A stretch of DNA of 64,000 nt from Ignavibacteriota bacterium (GCA_013112585.1 JABFGH010000001.1:62001-126000), one strand, 5' to 3'. Numbered from the stretch's first letter, positions 1 through 9,028 are shown. The notes: generated by a model not told the origin, from the letters alone. Numbers and translations are program-made.

Positions 1-211
1 AAATTTTTCTTCCAGCAGCCCAATATGTTGAGGTATCTTTTGCACGATTAAAAATTCCCACCATTACAAAAGTTATTAGAAGACAAATTAGAATAATTGC
101 GGGACCAATTTTAAATTCTCCCTCAAGCTGAGTTGCTGATTGAGCGAATAATGAATTAGAAACAAAAAACAGCAATGAAAAGTAGAGTAAAAATTTTACA
201 TATCTATTCAC
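1..211 (-). CDS. Sodium/solute symporter large subunit (N-terminal part)
   Basis: Partial gene that runs off the left edge; only the first 70 codons are present. It starts at a GTG (209-211) preceded by a strong GGGAGGAAATC ribosome binding site. The translation begins with a hydrophobic signal-like segment ending in FAQS, then a membrane helix (about residues 34-51) and the stretch RAKDTSTYWAAGRKI. A conserved YxxAGR/GG stretch after helix 1 is typical of the solute:sodium symporter (SSS) family, such as acetate/cation symporters. The upstream gene is a DUF4212-like small subunit, the usual partner of this class. The substrate cannot be told from this fragment; monocarboxylates such as acetate are the common choice. 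Confidence 0.7.
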   Translation of the reverse strand, partial: MNRYVKFLLYFSLLFFVSNSLFAQSATQLEGEFKIGPAIILICLLITFVMVGIFNRAKDTSTYWAAGRKI

Positions 212-244
212 GATTTCCTCCCGGAAAAATTTAGTTTTTAATTT

Positions 245-952
245 TTAAGCTTCTTCAATAAAGTTGAATTTTTTACTGGTTCGGTCAATTATTACTGCAT
301 AGATGAGGCATAGCACAACAAACAGAATCAATAAAAATTGAGATGTGTACCAGTAGTGAAAGGGAAATCCTAAAAAGTTAAAATCTGTTAATACATTTTG
401 ATTATGGACAAGATATAATTCCATAATGCCGGGCAGTGCTTCTTTAACTTCAGCACTTAGCTGATCTGATTCTACTTTAACTAATGAGAAAGGGAGGAGG
501 TCAATCATTATTTTGTCGAACCCTTCATCAGCTAATCCAATTGATTTTATGGCTGCATCAATAAATTCTTCATTTGCACCGGATTGAATAATTTGATTTT
601 CCGATTGAGGCAGCATTGAAACTACAGTTGACGACAACGCTTGTTTAAAGACAGCTTTGTGATCATCCGAAACTGCAATATTTTTACCGAGCACAGAAAG
701 CAGTGATCTGGAAAACTGCTGTTTAGTTTCTAAACTTGCTTCCTGATTATCTACAATTTCAGGGTAAACAGTTTGGAAAGTTGTAAATGCCGGTTCGGGT
801 GTGGGTTCATTCAGTATAATTAATAATGCTTGAAAACCAAAAACTGCACAGAACCAAATTGCAGCTAGTGTAGCAATTAGCTTTTTGTTCGTCCGTGCGT
901 GATCGGACATAGGTTTGAAGAAATTAACATTGTACTCTTCGGTGTTAGCCAT
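245..952 (-). CDS. DUF4212-like symporter small subunit with a large insert
   Basis: The 235-residue protein has two membrane helices, at about residues 24-46 and 203-222. The flanks of these helices (N-terminal AAIWFCAVFGFQ; C-terminal GFPFHYWYTSQF followed by a long helix) match the two halves of DUF4212, the small subunit of sodium/solute symporters. Family members are normally about 85 residues with a short loop between the helices. Here about 150 residues are inserted, probably facing the periplasm, and the insert matches no fold I recognise. The gene lies 33 bp upstream of the symporter large subunit and is surely co-transcribed with it. The family call rests on the helix flanks and the gene pairing. 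Confidence 0.65.
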   Translation of the reverse strand: MANTEEYNVNFFKPMSDHARTNKKLIATLAAIWFCAVFGFQALLIILNEPTPEPAFTTFQTVYPEIVDNQEASLETKQQFSRSLLSVLGKNIAVSDDHKAVFKQALSSTVVSMLPQSENQIIQSGANEEFIDAAIKSIGLADEGFDKIMIDLLPFSLVKVESDQLSAEVKEALPGIMELYLVHNQNVLTDFNFLGFPFHYWYTSQFLLILFVVLCLIYAVIIDRTSKKFNFIEEA

Positions 953-1532
953 TTGTGTACCTGTGATTTGTTTTATGTAAGAGTGAATTCAATGAATGCA
1001 GATGAATTGAAGTGAAACCAGAGAGGGCGGATGAAATAGGGAAATTTATTTTTTTCATAAACCGAACAATTGCTGAACTTAGTTATTAATAACAGTTAGT
1101 ACTAATTGTCGATAAATATTTTCAAGAGACAATTAAAATTAAAAAATTTAATGGATAAAAGCATCCTTAACTTTTTTGGGATGAATTAAAAATGTTTTTA
1201 CGTTTAGTAATATTGGCTTAGTTCCCTTAATGAAAGTAAAAAAAATTATACTTTAACAGTTCCGTAGTTTATTCTGGCATTGTCATCTTTTACTACGGAT
1301 TTTGAGGCTGTATGAAAAGTAAGTTTTCCTGTCAAACTGAGTTTGCCTGCGGCAAGCAGGTTCATCGAATTTTGTTTTTAGCAATTATTCAAAGATTTTG
1401 ACAAGTCCGGCTTCCGTCAGGCAGGCTCAATCTGACACTTATTCAATATATTCAATAAATATTTATTGCAATTAACCAATTTATTGTTAAATTCATTACT
1501 GTAATAAAAAATTTAACGGTAAATATTAAATT
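953..1532. other. Intergenic region without a gene
   Basis: This 580-bp AT-rich gap separates the leftward symporter genes from the rightward ATPase gene, so both promoters should lie here. I find no ORF with coding character. The only structure is the inverted repeat pair at 1330-1437. Confidence 0.6.
1330..1437. repeat. BIME-like pair of inverted REP elements
   Basis: Two imperfect copies of one short GC-richer element face each other. The first (1330-1374) starts TGTCAAACTGAG and has a small internal palindrome, CCTGC-GGCAA-GCAGG. The second (1390-1437), read on the minus strand, starts TGTCAGATTGAG and has the same order of blocks. The TGTCANNCTGAG opening is typical of dispersed intergenic repeats in this group. 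It is non-coding. Confidence 0.55.
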
Positions 1533-2666
1533 ATGATTAAAAGAATTCACCAAATAAATATTGAAAAAAGCCTTTTTAAGGGCAAAACAATAATATTGTA
1601 TGGAGCAAGGCAGGTTGGTAAAACAACACTTGTTAAAAAAATATTAAACCATTATGGTACGGAAGGGCGCTATCTAAATTGTGAAATATTTTCAGTTGAA
1701 CAGAATTTAACTGTTGCAGAGCCGGAAAAATTAAAAGCATTTTTTGGTGATTATAAATTAATTGTACTTGATGAAGCGCAAAATTTAATTAATACCGGAA
1801 AAATATTGAAAGTTATTTCAGATTCCCTCACTGATATTCAAATAATAGCAACGGGCTCATCAAGTTTTGACCTTGCTAATAAAACAGCAGAACCGATGAC
1901 CGGACGAATTTCCACTTTTACACTTTTTCCATTATCAATTTTAGAGATTAAAGATAATAGTGATTGGCTTTCAGTTGATGCTCAATTGGAAAAATTACTT
2001 CGTTTTGGTTCTTACCCTGAGGTATTTGTATCAAATGATGAGTCTGCAATTAGCCACTTGGAGGAACTGGCATCAAGCTATTTATTTAAAGATATATTAA
2101 AATTTGAGGGAATTAAAAAATCAAGTCTATTAAAAAATCTTCTAATCTCCTTAGCATTACAATTGGGCAACGAAGTTACCTATAATGAATTAGCATCTAA
2201 ATTTGGTGTCAGTAGTTTAACAATTCAAAAATATATTGATTTATTAGAGCAGAGCTTTGTAATATTTAAGTTAAATTCCTTCTCAAGAAATATTCGTAAA
2301 GAGTTAACCAAGGCATTTAAAATTTACTTTTATGATAATGGCATAAGAAACGCGCTGATAAATAATTTCAATCCAATAGCATTAAGAACAGATGTTGGTG
2401 CTTTATGGGAAAATTTTTGCATCTCAGAAAGGATTAAATCAAACTCATATAGCAGCCGAAAGGTAAACTGTTATTTTTGGAGAACTTATGATCAAAAAGA
2501 GATTGATTATATAGAGGAAAGGAATGGTAATATATTTGGCTACGAAATGAAATATTCTGAAAAATCAAAACTGAAAATTCCAAAAGGATTTGAGGATGCT
2601 TATAATGCCAAAGTATTCAAAATTGATAAAAGCAACTATTGGAAATTTTTTGATCTGCAAGTATAA
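1533..2666 (+). CDS. AAA ATPase with C-terminal DUF4143 domain
   Basis: The 377-residue protein has a P-loop GARQVGKTT (about residues 24-32), a Walker B strand LIVLDEAQ (about 76-83) and a sensor-like ATGSSS. The second half is a DUF4143-type winged-helix and nuclease-like region containing YFYDNGIRNAL and YFWRTYDQKEIDY, which resembles the D...ExK arrangement of PD-(D/E)xK folds. Such proteins are widespread, often strain-variable, cytoplasmic and of unknown function. The gene stands alone with no good ribosome binding site, and its presence by lateral transfer is plausible but not proven. Confidence 0.85.
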   Translation: MIKRIHQINIEKSLFKGKTIILYGARQVGKTTLVKKILNHYGTEGRYLNCEIFSVEQNLTVAEPEKLKAFFGDYKLIVLDEAQNLINTGKILKVISDSLTDIQIIATGSSSFDLANKTAEPMTGRISTFTLFPLSILEIKDNSDWLSVDAQLEKLLRFGSYPEVFVSNDESAISHLEELASSYLFKDILKFEGIKKSSLLKNLLISLALQLGNEVTYNELASKFGVSSLTIQKYIDLLEQSFVIFKLNSFSRNIRKELTKAFKIYFYDNGIRNALINNFNPIALRTDVGALWENFCISERIKSNSYSSRKVNCYFWRTYDQKEIDYIEERNGNIFGYEMKYSEKSKLKIPKGFEDAYNAKVFKIDKSNYWKFFDLQV

Positions 2667-2835
2667 TTTATAATTATTGAAAAAAGTTATTCCATGAAGA
2701 ATGATAGAAGGAGAAAGGATAAAAAAACCGTAGCATTAGCTACCCCTTTTCTAATCTTCAAAAATGAATATTTAAGTAGCTAACAGGAAACATATTGGCT
2801 ATCTTGTGGGTAAATAAGCAAAAACGGAAATTATT

Positions 2836-3213
2836 ATGGAATACACAATAGACCATTTATCGGATAAAAATATTGTCAGTATTAAGATAAAAGGAAGATT
2901 AAACTTTCAATTAGCTGATCAGTATTCGAAAGAGGCATTAAAACTTGCCCGAAAAAATAATTGCAATAAATTTTTAATTGACCATACGGAAACCGACTTG
3001 GAAGGTACTTCGAGCAAACTGCATACTAATGGTGATGTTTTGCAGCAATTTGGATTTAAGAATACCGACAGTATTGCCATTGTAGTTGCAAAAAAGGTGG
3101 ATGTATCAAACTTTCCGGTATCGGAACATGGTAATGCAAAATTAAGCAGCTCTAAATATTTTGGTAACACAAAAATTGAGGATGCGGTCAATTGGCTCTT
3201 AACTGATAATTAG
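2836..3213 (+). CDS. STAS/SpoIIAA-like small protein
   Basis: This 125-residue soluble protein has no signal peptide. Its alternating strands and helices (a strand VSIKIKGRLNF, a helix QLADQYSKEALKLARKNN, then FLIDHTETDLEG, later IAIVVAKK) look like the SpoIIAA/STAS-like fold of Bacteroidota proteins that bind lipids or act as regulators. There is no phosphorylatable Ser of the anti-sigma-antagonist type that I can identify with confidence. It is not clearly in an operon. A small hairpin, GTAGC-ATTA-GCTAC at 2730-2743, lies between it and the preceding ATPase gene and may end that transcript. Confidence 0.45.
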   Translation: MEYTIDHLSDKNIVSIKIKGRLNFQLADQYSKEALKLARKNNCNKFLIDHTETDLEGTSSKLHTNGDVLQQFGFKNTDSIAIVVAKKVDVSNFPVSEHGNAKLSSSKYFGNTKIEDAVNWLLTDN

Positions 3214-3469
3214 ATTTTAGTTAGACTATTTTTTCACCCTCCGGCTGCTAACTAAAAAACTATCTTAACTTCAAAAAGAAGTCCCCATTATTGCATGTAA
3301 AAAGATAAAAGAATATTTTAATAGTGATTGTTAAATAATTAACGCATTGGGCAGGTGATTAGGTGCAGCAAGTTACCAAAAATTTTTTTCATTATGGATT
3401 CGTGTTCTACTCTTATATAGGATATTCATATTTATTTACTCAAATAAATTAATATTATTTCGAAAAAAA

Positions 3470-4023
3470 ATGAAAACACTATTAACCACTTCAATATTAA
3501 TTTTATTCATTTCACTCAGCTTTGCACAGGGACCAATAACAAAAGGCACTATTATTTGGATGGGACTATTTCGTTTAGATCAACAACTTATGAAGATCGA
3601 GATGCTACTTATGCAACAATTCAATTCAATCCACAAATTGGATTGTTTATAACTGATAATTTTTCAATTGGATTATCAATTAATTATCTGAATAATTCTG
3701 TTCACAACAATGAAACATACGAGTGGGGCATAGGTCCTAATTCAAGATATTATTTTAATCTTGATAAAATATATCCTTTTATAGGTGTCGGGTATTTATT
3801 TTCTCTACTCGGTTTGAGTAGAGAAGATGAAAATATAAAGTCAAATCAACTTATATTTACTGGAGGTATTGATGTTTTTGTAACTAAGAGTGTTGCCATT
3901 GAAACTTTAATAAGTTATATGATGAAAACTCAAACTTATCCGAAAGGATTTATTTCCAGTAGAGAATAAGATATAAAAAGTAAAACAATATTTTTTGGGG
4001 TTGGAATAAATATTTTTATTTGA
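3470..4023 (+). pseudogene. Outer-membrane beta-barrel protein gene, frameshifted and with an internal stop
   Basis: Translation from ATG 3470 gives a signal peptide ending LSFAQGPITKGT. At 3550 the frame must change by one base: adding one T after ACT would give GTYYLDGTISF and join the following frame, which continues as a porin-like barrel to a TAA at 3967-3969. Beyond that TAA the same frame continues for 17 codons ending FFGVGINIFI and a TGA at 4021-4023, exactly the kind of last beta-strand with an aromatic/hydrophobic end expected of an outer-membrane barrel. Two separate lesions point to a decayed gene. A sequencing error could explain one but less easily both. Confidence 0.7.
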
Positions 4024-4159
4024 ACCAATCGTGATTATTAATGCGATTAAAGCGATTGGTAATGATTGATACAATTTAAGCGCAATTTGATATAGCTTTT
4101 ATTTGAGCAATGAAATTATATATTATTGCAATACAATTTCAATTTAGTTTGGAGCGGCT

Positions 4160-4906
4160 ATGAAAAAGTTTATAATATTTTTAAATATGTTAATCACTCT
4201 TTCCGTTTTCGGTCAAAACATTTCTGTCTCCAAAGATACCGTTACCTTTTTAGACTTTTGGATTTCTCAAGAAGCAAGCGACAGCATTCATGTTTATAAT
4301 AACGATAGTAATGTACTTAGCATAGATTCAATATATTCGCAAAACTATATGTATTATTTGAAGATATCTCATAATGATAGTTTAGTAAATGAGTTTTTAA
4401 TGCATAGTCAAAATATGATTCCATTATTTGTAGATATTCCTGCCCACGATTCTGCCAAAATTGTATTCTATTTATTCATACCAATAATTAAAGAATCATC
4501 TTCTCCAACAATCTATACTGATACGATTTCTATCTTAAATAATTCCATTAATAATCCAATAAAAAGAATTACAGCTTTAACTGACATTACGCTTGGCATT
4601 TTGGATGAAAATTATTTGCCACACAAGTTTGTATTATCTCAAAACTACCCAAACCCATTTAATCCCTCAACAACAATAAAATTTACAATCCCTAAATATA
4701 ATTTTGTTACACTTAAAATTTTCGATCTGCTCGGAAGAGAAGTCGCTACACTTTTAAATGAAGAAAAACCACCCGGAGTTCACGAAGTAGTATTCGATAC
4801 TCGACTGCAGAACGGGCAGGGTATCAGTCTTGCAAGCGGTGTTTATATATATCAAATAAAAAGCGGCAATTTTACCGCGAGCAAAAAATTTGTCTTGATG
4901 AAATAA
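4160..4906 (+). CDS. Secreted protein with T9SS type A C-terminal sorting domain
   Basis: The 248-residue protein has a signal peptide (cleavage near SVFGQ, residue 19). A central region of about 120 residues looks like an immunoglobulin-like or ASPM-type beta domain. The C-terminal 85 residues are a sorting domain: SQNYPNPFNPSTTIKF, then FDLLGREVATLL, then SGVYIYQIKSG and a basic end, KKFVLMK. This pattern is the signal by which the type IX secretion system exports and anchors proteins at the cell surface in this phylum. The rest of the protein gives no hint of catalysis. A GGAGCGGCT sequence serves as a weak ribosome binding site. Confidence 0.85.
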   Translation: MKKFIIFLNMLITLSVFGQNISVSKDTVTFLDFWISQEASDSIHVYNNDSNVLSIDSIYSQNYMYYLKISHNDSLVNEFLMHSQNMIPLFVDIPAHDSAKIVFYLFIPIIKESSSPTIYTDTISILNNSINNPIKRITALTDITLGILDENYLPHKFVLSQNYPNPFNPSTTIKFTIPKYNFVTLKIFDLLGREVATLLNEEKPPGVHEVVFDTRLQNGQGISLASGVYIYQIKSGNFTASKKFVLMK

Positions 4907-4937
4907 AATATTGAAAATTAATTAAGTAGAATGCTTT

Positions 4938-5582
4938 ATGGGAAGATTTGCAAGTATTGTAGTTTTGTCTTTTATATTTATTAATTCAGTCTATTCGCAG
5001 GGAATGTATCTTTCGAAAGAATATGGTCTATCCGCCGGTTTTTTATATGGCGGGGGCAGCGAGTATAATAAAATAGGCTTCTCTGCTGCATTCACTTTGT
5101 ATGGATTACTTGATTTCCAATATAATCACTCAAAATTTAAAGATGATAACTCGAATAACAGTTTTCAAAATGAATATTTTATTCGCGCTTATTTACTTAA
5201 GGGTAAACCTTATTTTTTCTCCGCCGCAGTTGGGTATGTTACTCACAATACTGAAATAGAATTGTGGAGAGGTTTTCCGCTTAAACTTACAAATAAAGGT
5301 CTCGCCCTGGAAGCAGGTTTGCATTTAACTTCTTCAAATAAAGAAAAAAATCCAAAAATAATTTCTTCAATTTATTATAGGTACTACAATCCGGAAGAGG
5401 TAATGAATTTTCCGAATGGCAGAACTAAAGAGATGAAACAAGTTCGTTCAATAATGTTTGAGTTAGCTGTTGTTTTTTATTATTCAAAATTTTGTTTTGT
5501 AATTGGACCAAGATTCAGTGTAGAGAATAACTTTAAGGATAGATTTTACGGTGTAAATTTAAGTGTTAATTTTAAGCATTAA
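4938..5582 (+). CDS. Outer-membrane beta-barrel protein, unknown function
   Basis: The 214-residue protein has a signal peptide ending VYSQG and then alternating amphipathic strands rich in Tyr, Phe and Gly. The last strand ends VNLSVNFKH, consistent with a small outer-membrane barrel of eight or so strands. It follows the T9SS cargo gene by 31 bp in the same direction and may be co-transcribed with it. It is not a copy of the broken barrel gene at 3470. No function can be assigned. Confidence 0.6.
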   Translation: MGRFASIVVLSFIFINSVYSQGMYLSKEYGLSAGFLYGGGSEYNKIGFSAAFTLYGLLDFQYNHSKFKDDNSNNSFQNEYFIRAYLLKGKPYFFSAAVGYVTHNTEIELWRGFPLKLTNKGLALEAGLHLTSSNKEKNPKIISSIYYRYYNPEEVMNFPNGRTKEMKQVRSIMFELAVVFYYSKFCFVIGPRFSVENNFKDRFYGVNLSVNFKH

Positions 5583-5780
5583 AAATTTTTAAGTTTACTA
5601 ATAACCGGAAGTAAATTTGTTTATACTTCTGCCGACCTTTCTTAATATTTCAAAAAATCATTATAATGATGAAAAAAATATCAGCCTGCCGTTCTGGTAT
5701 TTTATTTTTGTTTAGAGTAAATTATTTTTGAAGCGGTTTATATATAAATTCAATATCGCTTAAGATTCTAATAATTAAAA

Positions 5781-8327
5781 ATGGATATCCCTTTGAGAGA
5801 AAAAGAATTTGAGAAATTAGTAAAGAATAAATTTAATGTTTACAACAGCTTATTTTTAAGCCTGCCCTTTAGAAAAATTACAAATACCGGAATGATCATT
5901 CCTTTGATGCATCATGTTTGCAAACAGGGACTTGAATCAGGGAAAGACCCTCTCGAAATTCTCGATTCATTTTTCGACACAAATGTAAACATTCATTCTG
6001 AAGAAGAAAAAATCGATTTTATGTTCAGAGTTATTCAGTACATCGAAAGACAAGTTGTGCTATACGACAGTGTTGAAGATGCCGCTTTTCCTCACCTTCT
6101 GAATCTTGATGATGATTTATCACTAAAAGATTATATCCATTTGGCTGCTAATAAAAAAGACGCTGCCGGCGTAAGGGAAAAACTTTCTAAATTCAGTGCA
6201 AGGATAGTTTTCACAGCACATCCTACACAGTTTTATTCTTCTTCCGTTCTTGATATCATCGCAAAATTAAGGGGACTGATAAATGAAAATGATATTGATG
6301 AAATTGATATAACACTTCATCAACTTGGACTCACATCATTAATAAATTCCCAAAAACCAACACCGTTTGATGAAGCAAAAAATATTATCTACTTTTTACG
6401 CAATGTTTTTTATGATGCAGTAGGTGAACTCTATTCCAATATCAAAAAAAATATTAATGATATAAGTTTCGATAACTCTAAAATAATTGAACTCGGATTT
6501 TGGCCCGGCGGAGATAGAGACGGAAATCCTTTCGTTAAATCTGACACAACAAATGCTGTTGCAGATGAATTGCGTATGACGTTAATGAAATGCTATTACA
6601 AAGACGTTAAAAATTTATCACAAAAACTAACGTTCAGCGAAGTGGAAGATGTTGTCGCGAATCTTAGGGAAAACCTTTACGCCGCCATGTTTGATGCTGC
6701 AAAAATATTAAGCCTCAAAGAAATTATTGAACCGCTTTATTCAGTACAAGAGTCACTTATAAAAAATTATAACAGTTTATATTTAGATGAGCTAAACACA
6801 CTAATTGATAAAGTTAAAATCTTTAAAATACATTTTGCAGCACTTGATATAAGACAGAACCACAGTGTTCATAAGCGAACAATTGAAGAAATTCTTAAAA
6901 AGAAAAAGCTGATTAATGATAGTTTGAATGAGTTGAATAGGGAAGAATTAATTTCAATTCTTATTCAAAAAAAAATAAGTGTTTTGCCCGAAGATTTTGA
7001 TGATGAGTTATTAAGCGATACAATACAATCAATAATTCAATTAAGAGATATTCAAAATAAAAATGGAGAGGAAGGCTGCAGCCGTTATATTATAAGCCAT
7101 TCGGAAGATATCTTCTCTATTTTATTTGTCTTTGCATTGTTTAGATGGTGCGGCTGGAATGATGAGCTAATTCCTTTCGACTTCATACCGTTATTCGAGT
7201 CGATGGAAGGAATGGAAAACTCTGAAACAATAATGCGTGAGTTATTTGACATTACCGAGTACAAAGCACATTTAAAACAACGTAATAATAAACAGACAAT
7301 AATGCTCGGATTTTCCGATGGGACAAAAGACGGCGGCTACTTGAAAGCCAACTGGTCAATTTTCAAAACAAAGGAAAATCTTTCCGCCTTGTGTGAACGG
7401 CATAATATTAAAGCAATATTTTTTGATGGACGCGGAGGACCCCCTGCACGCGGCGGGGGTAAAACTCATCGCTTTTATGCTGCCCAAAGTGAAAGAATTG
7501 CTAATCATGCTATTCAGTTAACTATTCAAGGTCAAACGATCACAAGCAAATATGGAACTAAAGAGCATTTCATTCATAACTGCGAGCAATTATTAACTGC
7601 CGGTTTATCCAATAGTCTGCATGAAAAAGAAAATAATATTCCGGATAAATCAAGAAAATTAATTGAGGAACTAGCACGCATTAGTTTTAATAAATACAGC
7701 GATCTTAAAAACCATAAAATGTTTTTACCCTATTTGGAGAATAAGAGCACACTTAAATATTATGGTGAAACAAATATCGGAAGCCGCCCCGCAAAAAGAG
7801 GTGATAAAGAAAAACTGGATTTTAATGATTTGCGCGCCATACCATTTGTAGGTTCCTGGAGCCAGCTGAGGCAAAATGTTCCCGGTTATTTTGGGATTGG
7901 TACGGCATTAAAGGAATTAATTAATGAAGGGAAACTTGAAGAACTAAAAAATCTATTTAATGATGTTCCGTTCTTTAAAGCCATGCTGCTTAATAGTATG
8001 ATGTCGTTATCCAAATGTTACTTTGAACTGACAGCATATATTGCAAAGGATAATGAGTATAAAGATTTTTGGAATATTCTATTTGAAGAATATAAATTGG
8101 CTAAAGAAATGGTACTTCAAATCTCAGGTTACAACAGATTGATGGAAGAGGAGCCAATTTCAAGAAAGTCAATAGCAATAAGGGAAAGCATCGTTTTGCC
8201 TTTGCTGGTTATTCAGCAGTATGCATTGCAGAAGATTGAACAGAACTCTGACAAAAAAGAAACTTATGAAAAAATAGTAAAGCGGTCGCTGTATGGTAAT
8301 ATTAATGCAAGCAGAAATTCTGCCTGA
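5781..8327 (+). CDS. ppc: Phosphoenolpyruvate carboxylase
   Basis: It catalyses PEP + bicarbonate to oxaloacetate, refilling the TCA cycle in the cytoplasm. At 848 residues it is close to the family length (about 880). Visible signatures are VFTAHPTQ (143-150, catalytic His147), GFWPGGDRDGNPF, LGFSDGTKDGGYL, FFDGRGGPPARGGG (the mobile glycine loop), QTITSKYG, and IGSRPAKR followed by RAIPFVGSWSQ. The protein ends NSA, where many members end NTG. The form SDGTKDGG instead of SDSAKDAG matches the divergent Bacteroidota-type enzyme. The gene is monocistronic, and ATG 5781 is the only good start. Confidence 0.95.
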   Translation: MDIPLREKEFEKLVKNKFNVYNSLFLSLPFRKITNTGMIIPLMHHVCKQGLESGKDPLEILDSFFDTNVNIHSEEEKIDFMFRVIQYIERQVVLYDSVEDAAFPHLLNLDDDLSLKDYIHLAANKKDAAGVREKLSKFSARIVFTAHPTQFYSSSVLDIIAKLRGLINENDIDEIDITLHQLGLTSLINSQKPTPFDEAKNIIYFLRNVFYDAVGELYSNIKKNINDISFDNSKIIELGFWPGGDRDGNPFVKSDTTNAVADELRMTLMKCYYKDVKNLSQKLTFSEVEDVVANLRENLYAAMFDAAKILSLKEIIEPLYSVQESLIKNYNSLYLDELNTLIDKVKIFKIHFAALDIRQNHSVHKRTIEEILKKKKLINDSLNELNREELISILIQKKISVLPEDFDDELLSDTIQSIIQLRDIQNKNGEEGCSRYIISHSEDIFSILFVFALFRWCGWNDELIPFDFIPLFESMEGMENSETIMRELFDITEYKAHLKQRNNKQTIMLGFSDGTKDGGYLKANWSIFKTKENLSALCERHNIKAIFFDGRGGPPARGGGKTHRFYAAQSERIANHAIQLTIQGQTITSKYGTKEHFIHNCEQLLTAGLSNSLHEKENNIPDKSRKLIEELARISFNKYSDLKNHKMFLPYLENKSTLKYYGETNIGSRPAKRGDKEKLDFNDLRAIPFVGSWSQLRQNVPGYFGIGTALKELINEGKLEELKNLFNDVPFFKAMLLNSMMSLSKCYFELTAYIAKDNEYKDFWNILFEEYKLAKEMVLQISGYNRLMEEEPISRKSIAIRESIVLPLLVIQQYALQKIEQNSDKKETYEKIVKRSLYGNINASRNSA

Positions 8328-8372
8328 TACTTTATTAGAAACCTTGAATAACCTCTGAATAAACTGGTTCGG

Positions 8373-8489
8373 GTCATTGCGATTCCGATGTTGTTTATCG
8401 GGAGAAGCAATCTGTCAAAAAGTGAGAGATTGCCACACTCCGATAAAAGCATCGGAGTTCTCCCAAAGGACTCCTTTGGAAGCAATGAC
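8373..8489. repeat. Composite REP-like palindromic element
   Basis: The element begins GTCATTGC (8373-8380) and ends GCAATGAC (8482-8489), so its ends are inverted repeats. Inside are perfect hairpins ACTCCGAT-AAAAGC-ATCGGAGT (8437-8458) and CCAAAGGA-C-TCCTTTGG (8463-8479). The left part (8373-8413), read on the minus strand, matches 48665-48700 closely. It is a non-coding dispersed repeat, perhaps mobilised by a RAYT-type transposase elsewhere. Confidence 0.7.
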
Positions 8490-8610
8490 AAAACATATGT
8501 TATTCAAAGGATTCTATTATTTTTAAATGCATTTTGCAGCAGGTTAAATAACTCGTGAATATTTTGATACCCGGATTATTCTTATTCAACTTGAGCAATA
8601 GAATAAATAG

Positions 8611-8682
8611 CACGGTGCTTTAGCGCCGTGATATTAGAAAACCCCGCATTCCGGGCTTTAGCCCTCCTTTGCAGATAGGAGG
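8611..8682. repeat. Cluster of three GCTTTAGC-type hairpins
   Basis: Three consecutive palindromes are present: CACGGTGC-TTTA-GCGCCGTG (8611-8630), GGGC-TTTA-GCCC (8653-8664) and CCTCCT...AGGAGG (8663-8682). The shared GCTTTAGC core shows they are related. The whole gap 8328-8777 holds only this cluster and the element at 8373-8489. Confidence 0.55.
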
Positions 8683-8777
8683 TCCAAAATGTATTTATTA
8701 CTATAATTAAAACAATAAAGTTTGACATGCGAAATTAATAACCACATATTAATATTAAAACAAAATTGAGTATCTAC

Positions 8778-8981
8778 ATGACTGCGTTAAAAATATTACC
8801 GAGGTTCCAAGTTGTTATTCCAAAAGCAATACGTAAAAGGTTAAAACTGAAACCCGGACAACAACTGCAAATAGTTGAACTTGGTGATAGGATTGAATTT
8901 TTAATTATGAAAAATATTAAAGAAGCCCGCGGATATTTAAAGGAAATGGATACTGCAATTGCACGGGAGGATAGAATATGA
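8778..8981 (+). CDS. VapB-like antitoxin (AbrB/MazE/SpoVT fold)
   Basis: The 67-residue protein has the swapped-hairpin DNA-binding motif ILPRFQVVIPKAIRKRLKLK at its N-terminus, followed by a toxin-binding tail, GYLKEMDTAIAREDRI. This tail is characteristic of a VapB family whose genes overlap a vapC PIN-ribonuclease gene by ATGA. That overlap is present (8978-8981), but the downstream toxin has been lost except for its first codons. ATG 8778 is chosen over TTG 8766 because it gives the usual family N-terminus. The protein may still bind DNA, and it is now an orphan. Confidence 0.75.
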   Translation: MTALKILPRFQVVIPKAIRKRLKLKPGQQLQIVELGDRIEFLIMKNIKEARGYLKEMDTAIAREDRI

Positions 8982-9028
8982 ATTTAGTTAAGTCCTTAAA
9001 TTGGATAGAGTATTTGACTGGTAAAAAG
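8978..9028 (+). pseudogene. Remnant of a VapC (PIN toxin) N-terminus
   Basis: The codons after the ATGA overlap read MNLVKSLNWIEYLTGKK. VapC partners of this VapB family begin with a closely similar MNLVDSSGWxEYxxxG motif, in which the Asp is a catalytic metal ligand. Here that Asp is Lys and the PIN domain ends after about 17 codons, where the reading frame runs straight into a lipoprotein signal peptide. This looks like a deletion scar. The match is from memory of the family, not from an alignment. Confidence 0.55.

Noticed and set aside
3967-3969. Programmed stop readthrough in the barrel gene
   Set aside because: A separate frameshift in the same gene makes decay the simpler explanation, and no recoding signal is seen.
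8264-8491. ORF on the - strand over the end of ppc and the REP element
   Set aside because: Its sequence comes from the palindromic repeat and from antisense of ppc; no coding character.
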